From NCBI RefSeq assembly GCF_005938625.1, contig NZ_VCNJ01000024.1, positions 62,001-126,000 of the forward strand: a stretch of DNA of 64,000 nt, in the 5' to 3' direction. A program made the translations under genes and the position numbers. The notes beneath the pieces are model-generated. The model had not been told where the DNA came from. It saw only the letters and a list, made by a program, of their open reading frames with translations, and searched no databases. Positions 19,109-28,060 of this stretch are shown in pieces (position 1 is the first letter of the stretch; every line of letters starts with the position of its first letter). This DNA comes from Pseudomonas fluorescens. Its GTDB lineage: Bacteria; Pseudomonadota; Gammaproteobacteria; Pseudomonadales; Pseudomonadaceae.

Positions 19109-20566
19109 TCAGAGCAGCACCACGTCATATTGTTCCTGGGAATACATGGTTTCCACCTGGAAGCGTATGGTGCGACCGATAAACCCTTCAAGCTCGGCGA
19201 CGTTACCGGATTCTTCATCGAGCAAGCGATCGACGACTTTCTGGTTCGCCAGTACCCGGTAACCCTCGGCCTGATAGGCACGCGCTTCACGGAGGATCTC
19301 GCGGAATATCTCGTAACAGATGGTTTCCGCGGTTTTCAGTTTGCCGCGCCCTTGGCAACTGCTGCACGGTTCGCACAGCACCTGCTCGAGACTTTCACGG
19401 GTGCGCTTGCGAGTCATCTGCACCAGACCCAACTCGGTAATGCCGATGATGTTGGTCTTGGCGTGATCACGTTCCAGCTGTTTTTCCAACGTGCGCAGCA
19501 CCTGGCGCTGGTGTTCCTCATCTTCCATATCGATGAAGTCGATGATGATGATCCCGCCCAGATTGCGCAGGCGCATCTGCCGGGCAATCGCGGTGGCCGC
19601 TTCGAGATTGGTCTTGAAGATGGTTTCTTCGAGGTTGCGATGGCCGACGAAGGCGCCAGTATTCACATCGATCGTGGTCATGGCTTCCGCCGGATCGACC
19701 ACCAGATAGCCGCCGGATTTCAGCGGCACCTTGCGTTCGAGGGCTTTCTGGATTTCATCTTCGACGCCGTACAGGTCAAAAATCGGCCGCTCACCCGGGT
19801 AATGTTCCAGACGATCGGCGATTTCCGGCATCAGTTCGGCGACGAACTGCGTGGTTTTCTGAAAGGTTTCCCGGGAATCGATGCGGATCTTCTCGATCTT
19901 CGGGTTGACCAGATCACGCAGCGTACGCAACGCCAGACCGAGATCCTCGTAAATCACGCTCGGCGCGGCGATGGTTTTGATCTGTTCGTTGATCTGATCC
20001 CACAGGCGGCGCAGGTAGCGGATGTCCATGAGGATTTCATCGGCGCCAGCGCCTTCGGCGGCGGTGCGCAGAATAAAACCGCCGGCCTCCTTGATCCCCT
20101 CTTTGGCCACGCAATCGCTGACCACTTGCTTGAGGCGTTCGCGTTCGGCTTCGTCTTCGATTTTCAGCGAGATGCCGACGTGGGCGGTGCGTGGCATGTA
20201 CACCAGATAGCGCGACGGGATCGACAGCTGCGTAGTCAACCGCGCGCCTTTCGAGCCGATCGGATCCTTGGTGACTTGCACCACCAGGCTCTGGCCTTCA
20301 TGCACCAGCGCGCTGATGCTTTCCACCGCCGGGCCTTCACGCAGAGAGATTTCTGCAGCATGAATGAATGCCGCGCGATCCAGGCCGATGTCGACGAATG
20401 CTGCCTGCATGCCCGGCAGCACCCGGACAATCTTGCCTTTATAGATGTTGCCGACGATCCCGCGTTTTTGCGTGCGCTCGACGTGGACTTCTTGCAGCAC
20501 ACCGTTTTCGACCACCGCCACGCGCGACTCCATCGGCGTGATGTTGATCAGAATCTCTTCACTCAT
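19109..20566 (-). CDS. rng: Ribonuclease G
   Basis: RNase G is a 5'-end-sensing endoribonuclease that matures the 16S rRNA 5' end and turns over some mRNAs. The 485-residue protein has an N-terminal S1 domain (GNIYKGKIVRVLPGMQAAFVDIG), the catalytic acidic residues in TTIDVNTGAFVG and IIIDFIDMEDEEH, and a cysteine cluster CEPCSSCQGRG for the zinc link. It lacks the long C-terminal scaffold of RNase E. The ATG at 20566 gives the usual MSEEILINITP; the open frame extends nine codons further upstream. Confidence 0.96.
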   Translation of the reverse strand: MSEEILINITPMESRVAVVENGVLQEVHVERTQKRGIVGNIYKGKIVRVLPGMQAAFVDIGLDRAAFIHAAEISLREGPAVESISALVHEGQSLVVQVTKDPIGSKGARLTTQLSIPSRYLVYMPRTAHVGISLKIEDEAERERLKQVVSDCVAKEGIKEAGGFILRTAAEGAGADEILMDIRYLRRLWDQINEQIKTIAAPSVIYEDLGLALRTLRDLVNPKIEKIRIDSRETFQKTTQFVAELMPEIADRLEHYPGERPIFDLYGVEDEIQKALERKVPLKSGGYLVVDPAEAMTTIDVNTGAFVGHRNLEETIFKTNLEAATAIARQMRLRNLGGIIIIDFIDMEDEEHQRQVLRTLEKQLERDHAKTNIIGITELGLVQMTRKRTRESLEQVLCEPCSSCQGRGKLKTAETICYEIFREILREARAYQAEGYRVLANQKVVDRLLDEESGNVAELEGFIGRTIRFQVETMYSQEQYDVVLL

Positions 20567-20624
20567 GGCAGGATCTCGTTCAGGCGTGTTCACGATAATG
20601 GCCGCATCTGGATTCGTACGACGC

Positions 20625-21221
20625 TTATTGCGCGTTCAGGTTTTGCCAACAGGGTATGCCGAAATGGCCCAACAGTTCTGCGGTTTCGCAAACCGGCAGC
20701 CCGACCACTGCCGAGTAGCTGCCGTTGAGCCCCGCGACAAACACCGCGCCGAGCCCCTGAATGCCATAACCGCCGGCCTTGTCCCGCGGCTCGCCACTGG
20801 CCCAGTAGGCAGCGGCCTCTTCACTGCTGATCGGGCGGAACCGCACCAGACTGTGCACCACCCGCGACTCGCAGCGCTCGTCTTCCAGCACAGCGATGGC
20901 GGTCAGCACTTCGTGCTCCTTGCCGGACAACATCATCAGCATGGCGCATGCGTCGGCTTCGTCCACCGGTTTGCCAAGAATTTTGCCGTTCAGCACCACG
21001 GCGGTGTCGGCACCCAGCACGCAGAATGGCTGAGCGGACACGACTGTGCGACGCCCGGCCTCGGCCTTGCCGCGCGCCAGACGCTCGACATAGGCCGACG
21101 GCGATTCTTCGGGTAATGGAGTTTCGTCGATATCCGCACTGATGGCGGAGAACGCAATGCCTATCTGCGTGAGCAATTCACGGCGGCGCGGCGATCCGGA
21201 GGCGAGGTAAAGCGGCTTCAT
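20625..21221 (-). CDS. maf: Maf-family nucleotide pyrophosphatase
   Basis: Maf proteins hydrolyse non-canonical or modified nucleoside triphosphates and are linked to cell division. The 198-residue protein starts with the signature LASGSPRRRELL and has the metal-binding CVLGADTAVVLNG and GYGIQGLGAVFV motifs. The ATG at 21221 has GGGAG seven bases upstream; the 11-codon upstream extension lacks family similarity. It lies between mreD and rng, the standard gammaproteobacterial order. Confidence 0.94.
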   Translation of the reverse strand: MKPLYLASGSPRRRELLTQIGIAFSAISADIDETPLPEESPSAYVERLARGKAEAGRRTVVSAQPFCVLGADTAVVLNGKILGKPVDEADACAMLMMLSGKEHEVLTAIAVLEDERCESRVVHSLVRFRPISSEEAAAYWASGEPRDKAGGYGIQGLGAVFVAGLNGSYSAVVGLPVCETAELLGHFGIPCWQNLNAQ

Positions 21222-21258
21222 CAAAACATCTCCCTGTTCAGTGCCCAGCTTCACCGGC

Positions 21259-21750
21259 TCAATTTATTTTGTAGCGTCGGCGCAATCCGCGTAGGGCAAA
21301 GCTGACCCACGGCCAAAGCAAGGCACTGACCAGCGCCGGTAGCACCAGCGCCAGGGTTGGCTGACGGTTACCGGTCAAGGCACTGAGCCACAACTGCACC
21401 AGTTGCGCGAGGCCGAAGATCACCAGAATCACCAGGCATTGCTGCCACATCGGGAACATCCGCAGGCGTTGTTGCAATGACAGCACGAGGAAGGTTATCA
21501 GCGTCAGGATCAACGCGTTCTGGCCCAGCAGCGTGCCGTAGAGCACGTCTTCAGCCAGGCCCAGACAGAACGCTGTGACCATGCCGACCGTTTGCGGCAT
21601 GTACAGCGCCCAGAATGTCAGGAGCAGTGCCAGCCATAGCGGACGCAGGATTTCCATGAATTGCGGCAACGGCGAGACGCTGAGCAGCATGCCGATGAGA
21701 AACGTCAGCCAGACAATCCAGCCGTTTCGCGATGCGGTAGCCCCGACCAT
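21259..21750 (-). CDS. mreD: Rod shape-determining protein MreD
   Basis: MreD is an integral inner-membrane part of the elongasome, linking MreBC to peptidoglycan synthesis. The 163-residue product is almost wholly hydrophobic with five or six membrane helices (VWLTFLIGMLLSVSPLP at the start, LFWALYMP and CLGLAEDVLYGTLLG inside). The start ATG overlaps the mreC stop by one base, implying coupling. Confidence 0.94.
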   Translation of the reverse strand: MVGATASRNGWIVWLTFLIGMLLSVSPLPQFMEILRPLWLALLLTFWALYMPQTVGMVTAFCLGLAEDVLYGTLLGQNALILTLITFLVLSLQQRLRMFPMWQQCLVILVIFGLAQLVQLWLSALTGNRQPTLALVLPALVSALLWPWVSFALRGLRRRYKIN

Positions 21751-22892
21751 TATTCTTGTCTCCCGGTTGTCGCCGGCGCACCGACAGGCGGTTTCGCCGC
21801 AGGTCGTGCAGCGGGCTGGGCAGCTGGAGGTTTGCTGGCCGTCGGCGTCGCTGCCGGTGGTTTGGCAGCCGCTGGCGGTTTACTGGCAGCGGGTTTGGCC
21901 GGTGTGGTGCTGGCTGCAGCGGCCGGTGCGGCAGGCGTTGCTGGCGTTGTCGCAGCAGCTGCAGGCGGTGTCACCGTTTTCGGCACAGTGGCCGGAACAA
22001 TCGGGCCGCCGCCAAAGGCATCAAGATTTTCCTGTGCTTGCGCGACATCGTTGGCGCGCTCTTCGGCGGTGCGGTTGTCGCTGAATACCAACAGCAGGTA
22101 ACGGCTGCGATTGAGTGCGGCAGTCGGCACGGCGCGGACGATCGCGAACGGCTGACCGGAATCGTGGATCACTTCCTTCACCGTGGCGACCGGGTAACCG
22201 GCCGGGAATCGCTGGCCGAGACCGGAGCTCACCAGCAGATCGCCTTCCTTGATATCGGCCGTGTCGGCGACGTGACGCAATTCCAGACGCTCCGGGTTAC
22301 CGGTGCCGCTGGCAATCGCACGCAAGCCGTTGCGGTTCACCTGCACAGGAATGCTGTGGGTGGTATCGGTCAACAGCAATACACGGGAAGTGTAAGGCAT
22401 CAACTCGACCACCTGCCCCATCAGACCGCGCGCATCGAGCACCGGTTGCCCCAGTACCACGCCGTCGCGCTCACCTTTATTGATGATGATGCGATGCGTG
22501 AAGGGGTTGGGGTCCATGCCGATCAACTCGGCCACTTCGACCTTTTCATTGACCAGCGCAGAGGAATTGAGCAACTCGCGCAGCCGAACGTTCTGCTCGG
22601 TCAGTGCAGCAAGCTTTTGCATGCGACCCTGATACAGCAGATTTTCGGTCTTGAGTTTTTCGTTTTCGGCGACCAGTTCGGTGCGACTGCCGAACTGACT
22701 GGCAATCCCTTCCCACAGCCGTCCGGGCAGGTCAGTGATCCAGTAGGCGTCCATCAACACCAGCGACGCTTGTTTGCGCGCAGGCTTGAGCAGGTCGAAG
22801 CGGGCATCGACCACCATCAGTGCGACCGACAGCACGGCCAGCACCAACAGGCGCACACCCAACGAAGGGCCTTTGGCGAAAAGCGGTTTAAT
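21750..22892 (-). CDS. mreC: Rod shape-determining protein MreC, probable AUU start
   Basis: MreC is a bitopic membrane protein that scaffolds the elongasome and activates PBP2. The protein has one membrane segment (VRLLVLAVLSVALMVV), a coiled coil (LVAENEKLKTENLLYQGRMQKL), the beta-domain (IINKGERDGVVLGQPV) and a Pro/Ala/Lys-rich tail of about 90 residues. No ATG, GTG or TTG lies between the in-frame stop near 22926 and the TTG at 22862. An ATT at 22890-22892 sits eight bases after a perfect GGAGG and adds the plausible N-terminus (M)KPLFAKGPSLGVRL. I take ATT as the start; the conservative alternative is TTG at 22862. Confidence 0.85.
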   Translation of the reverse strand: MKPLFAKGPSLGVRLLVLAVLSVALMVVDARFDLLKPARKQASLVLMDAYWITDLPGRLWEGIASQFGSRTELVAENEKLKTENLLYQGRMQKLAALTEQNVRLRELLNSSALVNEKVEVAELIGMDPNPFTHRIIINKGERDGVVLGQPVLDARGLMGQVVELMPYTSRVLLLTDTTHSIPVQVNRNGLRAIASGTGNPERLELRHVADTADIKEGDLLVSSGLGQRFPAGYPVATVKEVIHDSGQPFAIVRAVPTAALNRSRYLLLVFSDNRTAEERANDVAQAQENLDAFGGGPIVPATVPKTVTPPAAAATTPATPAAPAAAASTTPAKPAASKPPAAAKPPAATPTASKPPAAQPAARPAAKPPVGAPATTGRQE

Positions 22893-22977
22893 AAGCCGCT
22901 CCTCCCAGGCAAATGTTCTGTTTATTCATACGGCATCAAACCGGCCTGGATGAAGACTGACAGAAGATAAACGCCAA

Positions 22978-23003
22978 CAGGCAGCACTGCAAAGTGCTGC
23001 CTG
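22978..23003 (-). other. Hairpin between mreB and mreC
   Basis: A perfect 11-base stem CAGGCAGCACT / AGTGCTGCCTG with a 4-base loop lies 31 bases after the mreB stop, in the mreB-mreC gap. There is no U-tract, so it is probably not a full terminator. It could stabilise or process the mreB end and lower mreCD expression relative to mreB. Confidence 0.6.
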
Positions 23004-23033
23004 CGCGCTCACCCACGTATTGCACCCGGCGAC

Positions 23034-24071
23034 TTATTCGCTCGAGAGCAGGTCCATGGTGTGCTTATCCATCATTTCCAATGCACGGCCACCGCCGCGA
23101 GCAACACAGGTCAGCGGATCTTCGGCAACGATGACTGGCAGACCGGTTTCCTGGGCCAGCAACTTGTCGAGGTCACGCAGCAGCGCGCCACCACCGGTGA
23201 GCACCAGGCCACGCTCGGCGATGTCGGAAGCCAGTTCCGGCGGCGATTGCTCCAGGGCACTTTTCACAGCCTGAACGATGGTTGCCAGGGACTCTTGCAG
23301 AGCTTCCAGCACTTCGTTGGAGTTCAGGGTGAATGCGCGTGGAACGCCTTCGGCCAGGTTGCGACCACGAACGTCGACTTCGCGAACTTCGCCGCCCGGG
23401 TAGGCCGTGCCGATTTCCTGCTTGATGCGCTCAGCGGTGGATTCACCGATCAGGCTGCCGTAGTTACGACGCACGTAGGTGATGATCGCTTCGTCGAAGC
23501 GGTCGCCGCCAACGCGCACGGATTCGGCATAGACCACACCGTTCAGGGAAATCAGCGCGATTTCAGTGGTACCACCACCGATATCCACGACCATCGAACC
23601 GCGTGCTTCTTCGACCGGCAGGCCGGCACCGATCGCAGCAGCCATTGGCTCTTCGATCAGGAACACTTCACGGGCACCGGCACCAAGGGCCGATTCACGG
23701 ATGGCACGACGCTCAACCTGAGTGGATTTGCATGGAACGCAGATCAGCACACGAGGGCTAGGCTGCAGAAAGCTGTTTTCGTGAACCTTGTTAATAAAGT
23801 ATTGCAGCATCTTTTCGCAAACGCTGAAGTCGGCGATCACGCCGTCCTTCATCGGACGAATGGCAGCAATATTGCCCGGCGTACGGCCGAGCATGCGCTT
23901 GGCCTCGGTGCCGACAGCAACGACACTTTTCTGGTTACCGTGTGTCCGAATGGCCACAACCGATGGCTCATTCAGGACGATACCGCGCTCGCGCACGTAA
24001 ATAAGGGTGTTGGCAGTGCCCAGGTCAATGGAAAGATCGCTGGAAAACATGCCACGCAGTTTCTTGAACAT
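23034..24071 (-). CDS. mreB: Actin-like rod shape protein MreB
   Basis: MreB polymerises under the inner membrane and orients lateral cell-wall synthesis. The 345-residue protein has actin-fold ATP motifs: DLGTANTLIYV near residue 17, DIGGGTTEIALISL near 165 and LTGGGALLRDLDKLL near 290. It starts the mreBCD operon, divergent from gatC with 211 bases between them. The call is firm. Confidence 0.98.
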   Translation of the reverse strand: MFKKLRGMFSSDLSIDLGTANTLIYVRERGIVLNEPSVVAIRTHGNQKSVVAVGTEAKRMLGRTPGNIAAIRPMKDGVIADFSVCEKMLQYFINKVHENSFLQPSPRVLICVPCKSTQVERRAIRESALGAGAREVFLIEEPMAAAIGAGLPVEEARGSMVVDIGGGTTEIALISLNGVVYAESVRVGGDRFDEAIITYVRRNYGSLIGESTAERIKQEIGTAYPGGEVREVDVRGRNLAEGVPRAFTLNSNEVLEALQESLATIVQAVKSALEQSPPELASDIAERGLVLTGGGALLRDLDKLLAQETGLPVIVAEDPLTCVARGGGRALEMMDKHTMDLLSSE

Positions 24072-24282
24072 GGGAAAGGGACCCTAGGCAACGCGTGGGT
24101 AAAAAAGTGCGGCAAACTCTAACAACGACAGGGATTTTGGGCAAGGCGCCAATATGTTAAATTGGCCGCTTTTCTGTGCACCAAGCCCCACAATCGCGGC
24201 CTTATGACCGTAGAAGTGCGGTAGTGTTCCGACAATCTAACACACGGACGCCGTCCGTTCTGTTTTCCACTGGAGAATCCCG
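24072..24282. promoter_or_regulatory. Divergent mreB-gatC promoter region
   Basis: This 211-base gap must hold the promoters for mreB (-) and gatC (+). An A/T-richer patch lies at about 24145-24175, but I could not identify unambiguous -35/-10 pairs. TGGAGA at 24270-24275 is the gatC ribosome site. Confidence 0.4.
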
Positions 24283-24570
24283 ATGGCGCTAGAACGCTCC
24301 GACGTGGAAAAAATCGCTCATCTGGCCTGCCTTGGCCTCAATGATGCCGATCTTCCACACATTACTTCCGCCCTCAACAGCATTCTCGGTCTGGTCGACG
24401 AAATGCAGGCTGTTAATACCGACGGAATCGAGCCTCTGGCCCACCCGCTGGAAGCCAGTCAGCGCCTGCGCGCCGACGTTGTGACCGAGACCAATCACCG
24501 CGAGGCCTACCAGTCCATCGCACCAGCGGTCGAAAACGGCCTGTATCTGGTTCCGAAAGTCATCGACTAA
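24283..24570 (+). CDS. gatC: Aspartyl/glutamyl-tRNA amidotransferase subunit C
   Basis: GatC stabilises GatA and holds the GatCAB complex together, which converts misacylated Asp-tRNA(Asn) or Glu-tRNA(Gln) to the correct amidated form. The 95-residue protein has the family pattern DVEKIAHLACLGLND, then LVDEMQAVNTDGIEPLAHPLE. It is first in gatCAB with a GGAG site; gatA starts 17 bases later. Confidence 0.96.
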   Translation: MALERSDVEKIAHLACLGLNDADLPHITSALNSILGLVDEMQAVNTDGIEPLAHPLEASQRLRADVVTETNHREAYQSIAPAVENGLYLVPKVID

Positions 24571-24586
24571 AGGGAAAGAGCCTGCA

Positions 24587-26038
24587 ATGCATCAAATGAC
24601 TCTGGCCGAGATCGCCCGCGGTCTCGCCGATAAAAAGTTTTCCTCCGAAGAGCTGACCAAAGTCCTGCTGGCGCGCATCACCCAGCTCGATCCGCAGCTC
24701 AACAGTTTCATCAGCCTCACCGAAGAGCTGGCCATCGAGCAGGCGAAAGCCGCCGATGCCCGCCGCGCCAACGGTGAGAGCGGCGCCTTGCTCGGCGCGC
24801 CGATCGCTCATAAAGACCTGTTCTGCACCCAGGGCATTCGCACCAGCTGCGGCTCGAAGATGCTCGACAACTTCAAAGCTCCGTACGACGCCACCGTGGT
24901 CGCGAAACTGGCGGCTGCCGGTGCCGTAACTCTGGGCAAGACCAACATGGACGAATTCGCCATGGGTTCGGCCAACGAGTCGAGCTGGTACGGCGCGGTG
25001 AAAAACCCGTGGAACCTGGAACACGTACCGGGCGGTTCGTCCGGCGGTTCGGCGGCGGCGGTTGCCGCTCGTCTGTTGCCAGCGGCGACGGCCACCGACA
25101 CTGGCGGTTCGATCCGTCAGCCGGCGGCGTTCACCAACCTCACCGGCCTGAAACCGACGTACGGTCGTGTTTCGCGCTGGGGCATGATCGCTTACGCCTC
25201 CAGCCTCGATCAGGGTGGCCCGTTGGCGCGCACGGCCGAAGACTGCGCAATTTTGTTGCAAGGTATGGCTGGATTCGATCAGAACGACTCCACCAGCATC
25301 GATGAGCCCGTGCCGGATTACTCCGCAAGCCTGGGCGATTCGCTGCAAGGCCTGCGCATCGGCGTGCCAAAGGAATACTTCAGCGCCGGTCTCGACCCGC
25401 GCATCGCCGAATTGATCCAGAACAGCATTAAAGAGCTGCAGAAGCTCGGTGCCGTGATCAAGGAAATCAGCCTGCCGAACATGCAGCACGCGATTCCGGC
25501 GTACTACGTGATCGCCCCGGCAGAAGCCTCTTCCAACCTGTCGCGTTTCGACGGCGTGCGTTTCGGCCACCGTTGCGAGCAACCGAAAGACCTGATCGAC
25601 CTGTACAAGCGCTCCCGTGGCGAAGGCTTCGGCCCGGAAGTGCAGCGCCGGATCATGGTCGGTGCCTACGCGCTGTCCGCCGGTTACTACGACGCCTACT
25701 ACCTGAAAGCGCAGAAAATCCGTCGCCTGGTGAAGAACGATTTCATGGCTGCCTTTAATGAAGTCGACATCATCCTTGGCCCGACCACGCCGAACCCGGC
25801 CTGGAAGCTTGGCGCGAAGAACAGCGACCCGGTTGCTGCCTACCTGGAAGACGTCTACACCATCACCGCCAACCTCGCGGGCCTGCCGGGCCTGTCGATG
25901 CCGGCCGGTTTTGTCGACGGTCTGCCGGTGGGCGTGCAGCTGCTCGCGCCGTATTTCCAGGAAGGCCGTTTGCTCAACGTTGCGCACCAGTATCAGCTCA
26001 ATACTGACTGGCACACCCGCACCCCAACCGGCTTCTGA
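24587..26038 (+). CDS. gatA: Aspartyl/glutamyl-tRNA amidotransferase subunit A
   Basis: GatA is the glutaminase subunit that releases ammonia for tRNA transamidation. The 483-residue amidase-signature enzyme has the Lys-cisSer-Ser triad at Lys76 (APIAHKDLF), Ser151 (PGGSSGGSAAA) and Ser175 (DTGGSIRQPA). Length is normal. gatB follows after 10 bases with its own ribosome site. A second ATG three codons in is a minor alternative start. Confidence 0.97.
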   Translation: MHQMTLAEIARGLADKKFSSEELTKVLLARITQLDPQLNSFISLTEELAIEQAKAADARRANGESGALLGAPIAHKDLFCTQGIRTSCGSKMLDNFKAPYDATVVAKLAAAGAVTLGKTNMDEFAMGSANESSWYGAVKNPWNLEHVPGGSSGGSAAAVAARLLPAATATDTGGSIRQPAAFTNLTGLKPTYGRVSRWGMIAYASSLDQGGPLARTAEDCAILLQGMAGFDQNDSTSIDEPVPDYSASLGDSLQGLRIGVPKEYFSAGLDPRIAELIQNSIKELQKLGAVIKEISLPNMQHAIPAYYVIAPAEASSNLSRFDGVRFGHRCEQPKDLIDLYKRSRGEGFGPEVQRRIMVGAYALSAGYYDAYYLKAQKIRRLVKNDFMAAFNEVDIILGPTTPNPAWKLGAKNSDPVAAYLEDVYTITANLAGLPGLSMPAGFVDGLPVGVQLLAPYFQEGRLLNVAHQYQLNTDWHTRTPTGF

Positions 26039-26048
26039 GGAGACACAC

Positions 26049-27494
26049 ATGCAATGGGAAGTCGTGATCGGGCTGGAGATTCACACTCAGCTCACCACCC
26101 GGTCGAAAATCTTTTCCGGTAGTTCCACCACGTTCGGCTCCGAGCCGAACACCCAGGCCAGCCTGATCGATCTGGGCATGCCCGGCGTTCTGCCGGTGCT
26201 GAACCAGGAAGCGGTGCGCATGGCGGTGATGTTCGGTCTGGCGATTGACGCCGAGATCGGTCAGCACAACGTGTTCGCGCGTAAAAACTACTTCTATCCG
26301 GACTTGCCGAAGGGCTACCAGATCAGCCAGATGGAATTGCCGATCGTTGGCAAGGGCCACCTGGACATCGCGCTGGAAGACGGCACCGTCAAACGTGTCG
26401 GCATCACCCGTGCGCACCTGGAAGAAGACGCCGGCAAGAGCCTGCACGAAGAATTCAACGGTGCCACCGGCATCGACCTGAACCGTGCCGGCACGCCGCT
26501 GCTGGAAATCGTTTCCGAGCCGGACATGCGCAGCGCCAAGGAAGCCGTGGCTTACGTCAAGGCGATCCACGCGCTGGTGCGTTATCTGGGCATCTGCGAC
26601 GGCAACATGGCCGAAGGCTCGCTGCGTTGCGACTGCAACGTGTCGATCCGTCCGAAAGGCCAGGTTGAATTCGGCACGCGCTGCGAGATCAAGAACGTCA
26701 ACTCGTTCCGCTTCATCGAGAAGGCGATCAACTCCGAGATCCAGCGTCAGATCGAGCTGATCGAAGACGGCGGCAAAGTGATCCAGCAGACCCGTCTGTA
26801 CGATCCGAACAAGGACGAAACCCGCCCGATGCGTTCGAAAGAGGAAGCCAACGACTACCGTTACTTCCCCGATCCGGACCTGCTGCCGGTGGTTATCGAA
26901 GAATCGTTCCTCGGCGAGGTGCGCGCCACCCTGCCGGAACTGCCTCCGCAGAAACGCGAGCGCTTCCAGAGCCAGTTCGGTCTGTCGGCGTACGACGCCA
27001 ACGTGCTGGCCACCAGCCGTGAGCAAGCGGACTACTTCGAGAAAGTCGCAGCCATCGGCGGCGACGCCAAACTGGCGGCGAACTGGGTGATGGTCGAGTT
27101 GGGCAGCCTGCTCAACAAGCAAGGCCTGGACATCGACGAATCGCCGGTTTCCGCTGAACTGTTGGGCGGCATGCTGCAGCGCATCAAGGACAACACCATC
27201 TCCGGCAAGATCGCCAAAGTGGTGTTCGAAGGGATGGCCAACGGCGAAGGCAGCGCGGACGAGATCATCGAAAAGCGTGGCCTGAAGCAGGTTACCGACA
27301 GCGGTGCGATCTCGGCAGTGCTGGACGAAATGCTCGCGGCCAACGCCGAGCAGGTTGAACAATATCGTGCGGCTGACGAAGCCAAACGCGGCAAGATGTT
27401 CGGCTTCTTTGTCGGCCAGGCGATGAAAGCGTCGAAAGGCAAAGCCAACCCGCAGCAAGTGAACGAACTGCTGAAAAGCAAGCTCGAAGGCTGA
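26049..27494 (+). CDS. gatB: Aspartyl/glutamyl-tRNA amidotransferase subunit B
   Basis: GatB binds the misacylated tRNA and performs ATP-dependent activation and amidation. The 481-residue product starts MQWEVVIGLEIHTQL and has EPDMRSAKEAVAYVKAIH and the GatB signature RTRCEIKN-like FGTRCEIKNVNSFRF, with the YqeY-like helical tail at the end. The ATG at 26049 is the family start; the frame is open further upstream inside gatA but in the wrong frame for it. Confidence 0.97.
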   Translation: MQWEVVIGLEIHTQLTTRSKIFSGSSTTFGSEPNTQASLIDLGMPGVLPVLNQEAVRMAVMFGLAIDAEIGQHNVFARKNYFYPDLPKGYQISQMELPIVGKGHLDIALEDGTVKRVGITRAHLEEDAGKSLHEEFNGATGIDLNRAGTPLLEIVSEPDMRSAKEAVAYVKAIHALVRYLGICDGNMAEGSLRCDCNVSIRPKGQVEFGTRCEIKNVNSFRFIEKAINSEIQRQIELIEDGGKVIQQTRLYDPNKDETRPMRSKEEANDYRYFPDPDLLPVVIEESFLGEVRATLPELPPQKRERFQSQFGLSAYDANVLATSREQADYFEKVAAIGGDAKLAANWVMVELGSLLNKQGLDIDESPVSAELLGGMLQRIKDNTISGKIAKVVFEGMANGEGSADEIIEKRGLKQVTDSGAISAVLDEMLAANAEQVEQYRAADEAKRGKMFGFFVGQAMKASKGKANPQQVNELLKSKLEG

Positions 27495-27513
27495 TTCCGG
27501 CCCCGCGCTCGGG

Positions 27514-27623
27514 GATCGTTCCCACGCTCTGCGTGGGAATGCCGCCCCGGACGCTCCGCGTCCATTGCGGTGTGACGCAGAGCGTCACGGGATGCATTCC
27601 CACGCTGGAGCGTGGGAACGATC
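27514..27623. repeat. Palindromic repeat cluster of the GATCGTTCCCACGC type
   Basis: Four nested or consecutive hairpins lie in 110 bases: outer arms GATCGTTCCCACGC and GCGTGGGAACGATC, and inner stems around GGACGCTCCGCGTCC and TGACGCAGAGCGTCA. This is the pseudomonad repeat that is often mis-annotated as a short 'DUF1534' protein (its minus-strand translation reads VPTLQRGNASRDALRH). It fills the gatB-rlpA gap. Confidence 0.85.
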
Positions 27624-27639
27624 ACTTTGGAGTATCTGA

Positions 27640-28014
27640 ATGAAACGTCTGCTCGGCGCCTGCGCCCTGCTTTCTTTACTGGCCGGTTGCGCCAGCACCG
27701 ACACCATCGACCCGCACGGCTACGACCAGACCGGCGTCGCTTCCTATTACGGTGCAAAGCACCACGGTAAACGCACCGCCAGCGGCGAAGCGTTCAACCA
27801 GAATTCCCTGACCGCCGCCCACCGCCAGCTACCCTTTGGCACACGGGTGAAGGTCACCAACCTGAAAAACGATGAATCCGTCGTGGTCCGCATCAATGAC
27901 CGTGGCCCGCATACCCGTGGACGCCTGATCGACGTGTCCCGCGAGGCCGCCGAACAACTCGGCATGCTGCGCAGCGGCACCGCACGGGTTCGCGTGCAGG
28001 CCCTCGACGATTGA
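27640..28014 (+). CDS. RlpA-like lipoprotein with double-psi beta-barrel
   Basis: This 124-residue lipoprotein has a signal peptide ending in the lipobox LLAGC (Cys near 17) and then a single double-psi beta-barrel (TGVASYYGAKHHGKRTASGEAF, VKVTNLKNDESVVVRINDRGP). RlpA of P. aeruginosa is a septal lytic transglycosylase that cuts denuded glycan; this protein keeps the barrel and its conserved Asp in NDRGP but lacks the SPOR domain and is much shorter. It is probably a peptidoglycan hydrolase or binder at the envelope. Its position after gatB matches PAO1 PA4485. Confidence 0.85.
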   Translation: MKRLLGACALLSLLAGCASTDTIDPHGYDQTGVASYYGAKHHGKRTASGEAFNQNSLTAAHRQLPFGTRVKVTNLKNDESVVVRINDRGPHTRGRLIDVSREAAEQLGMLRSGTARVRVQALDD

Positions 28015-28060
28015 TGGAGCGCTGACCATTTTCGGATTAGCCGACTTACCCCTGATCAGC

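Noticed and set aside
25758..26048. Upstream extension of the gatB frame
   Set aside because: It overlaps the coding end of gatA; gatB homologues begin at MQWEVVIGLE.
27032..27757. Minus-strand frame with a DUF1534-like translation
   Set aside because: The similarity comes from translating the palindromic repeat at 27514-27623; it is not a gene.
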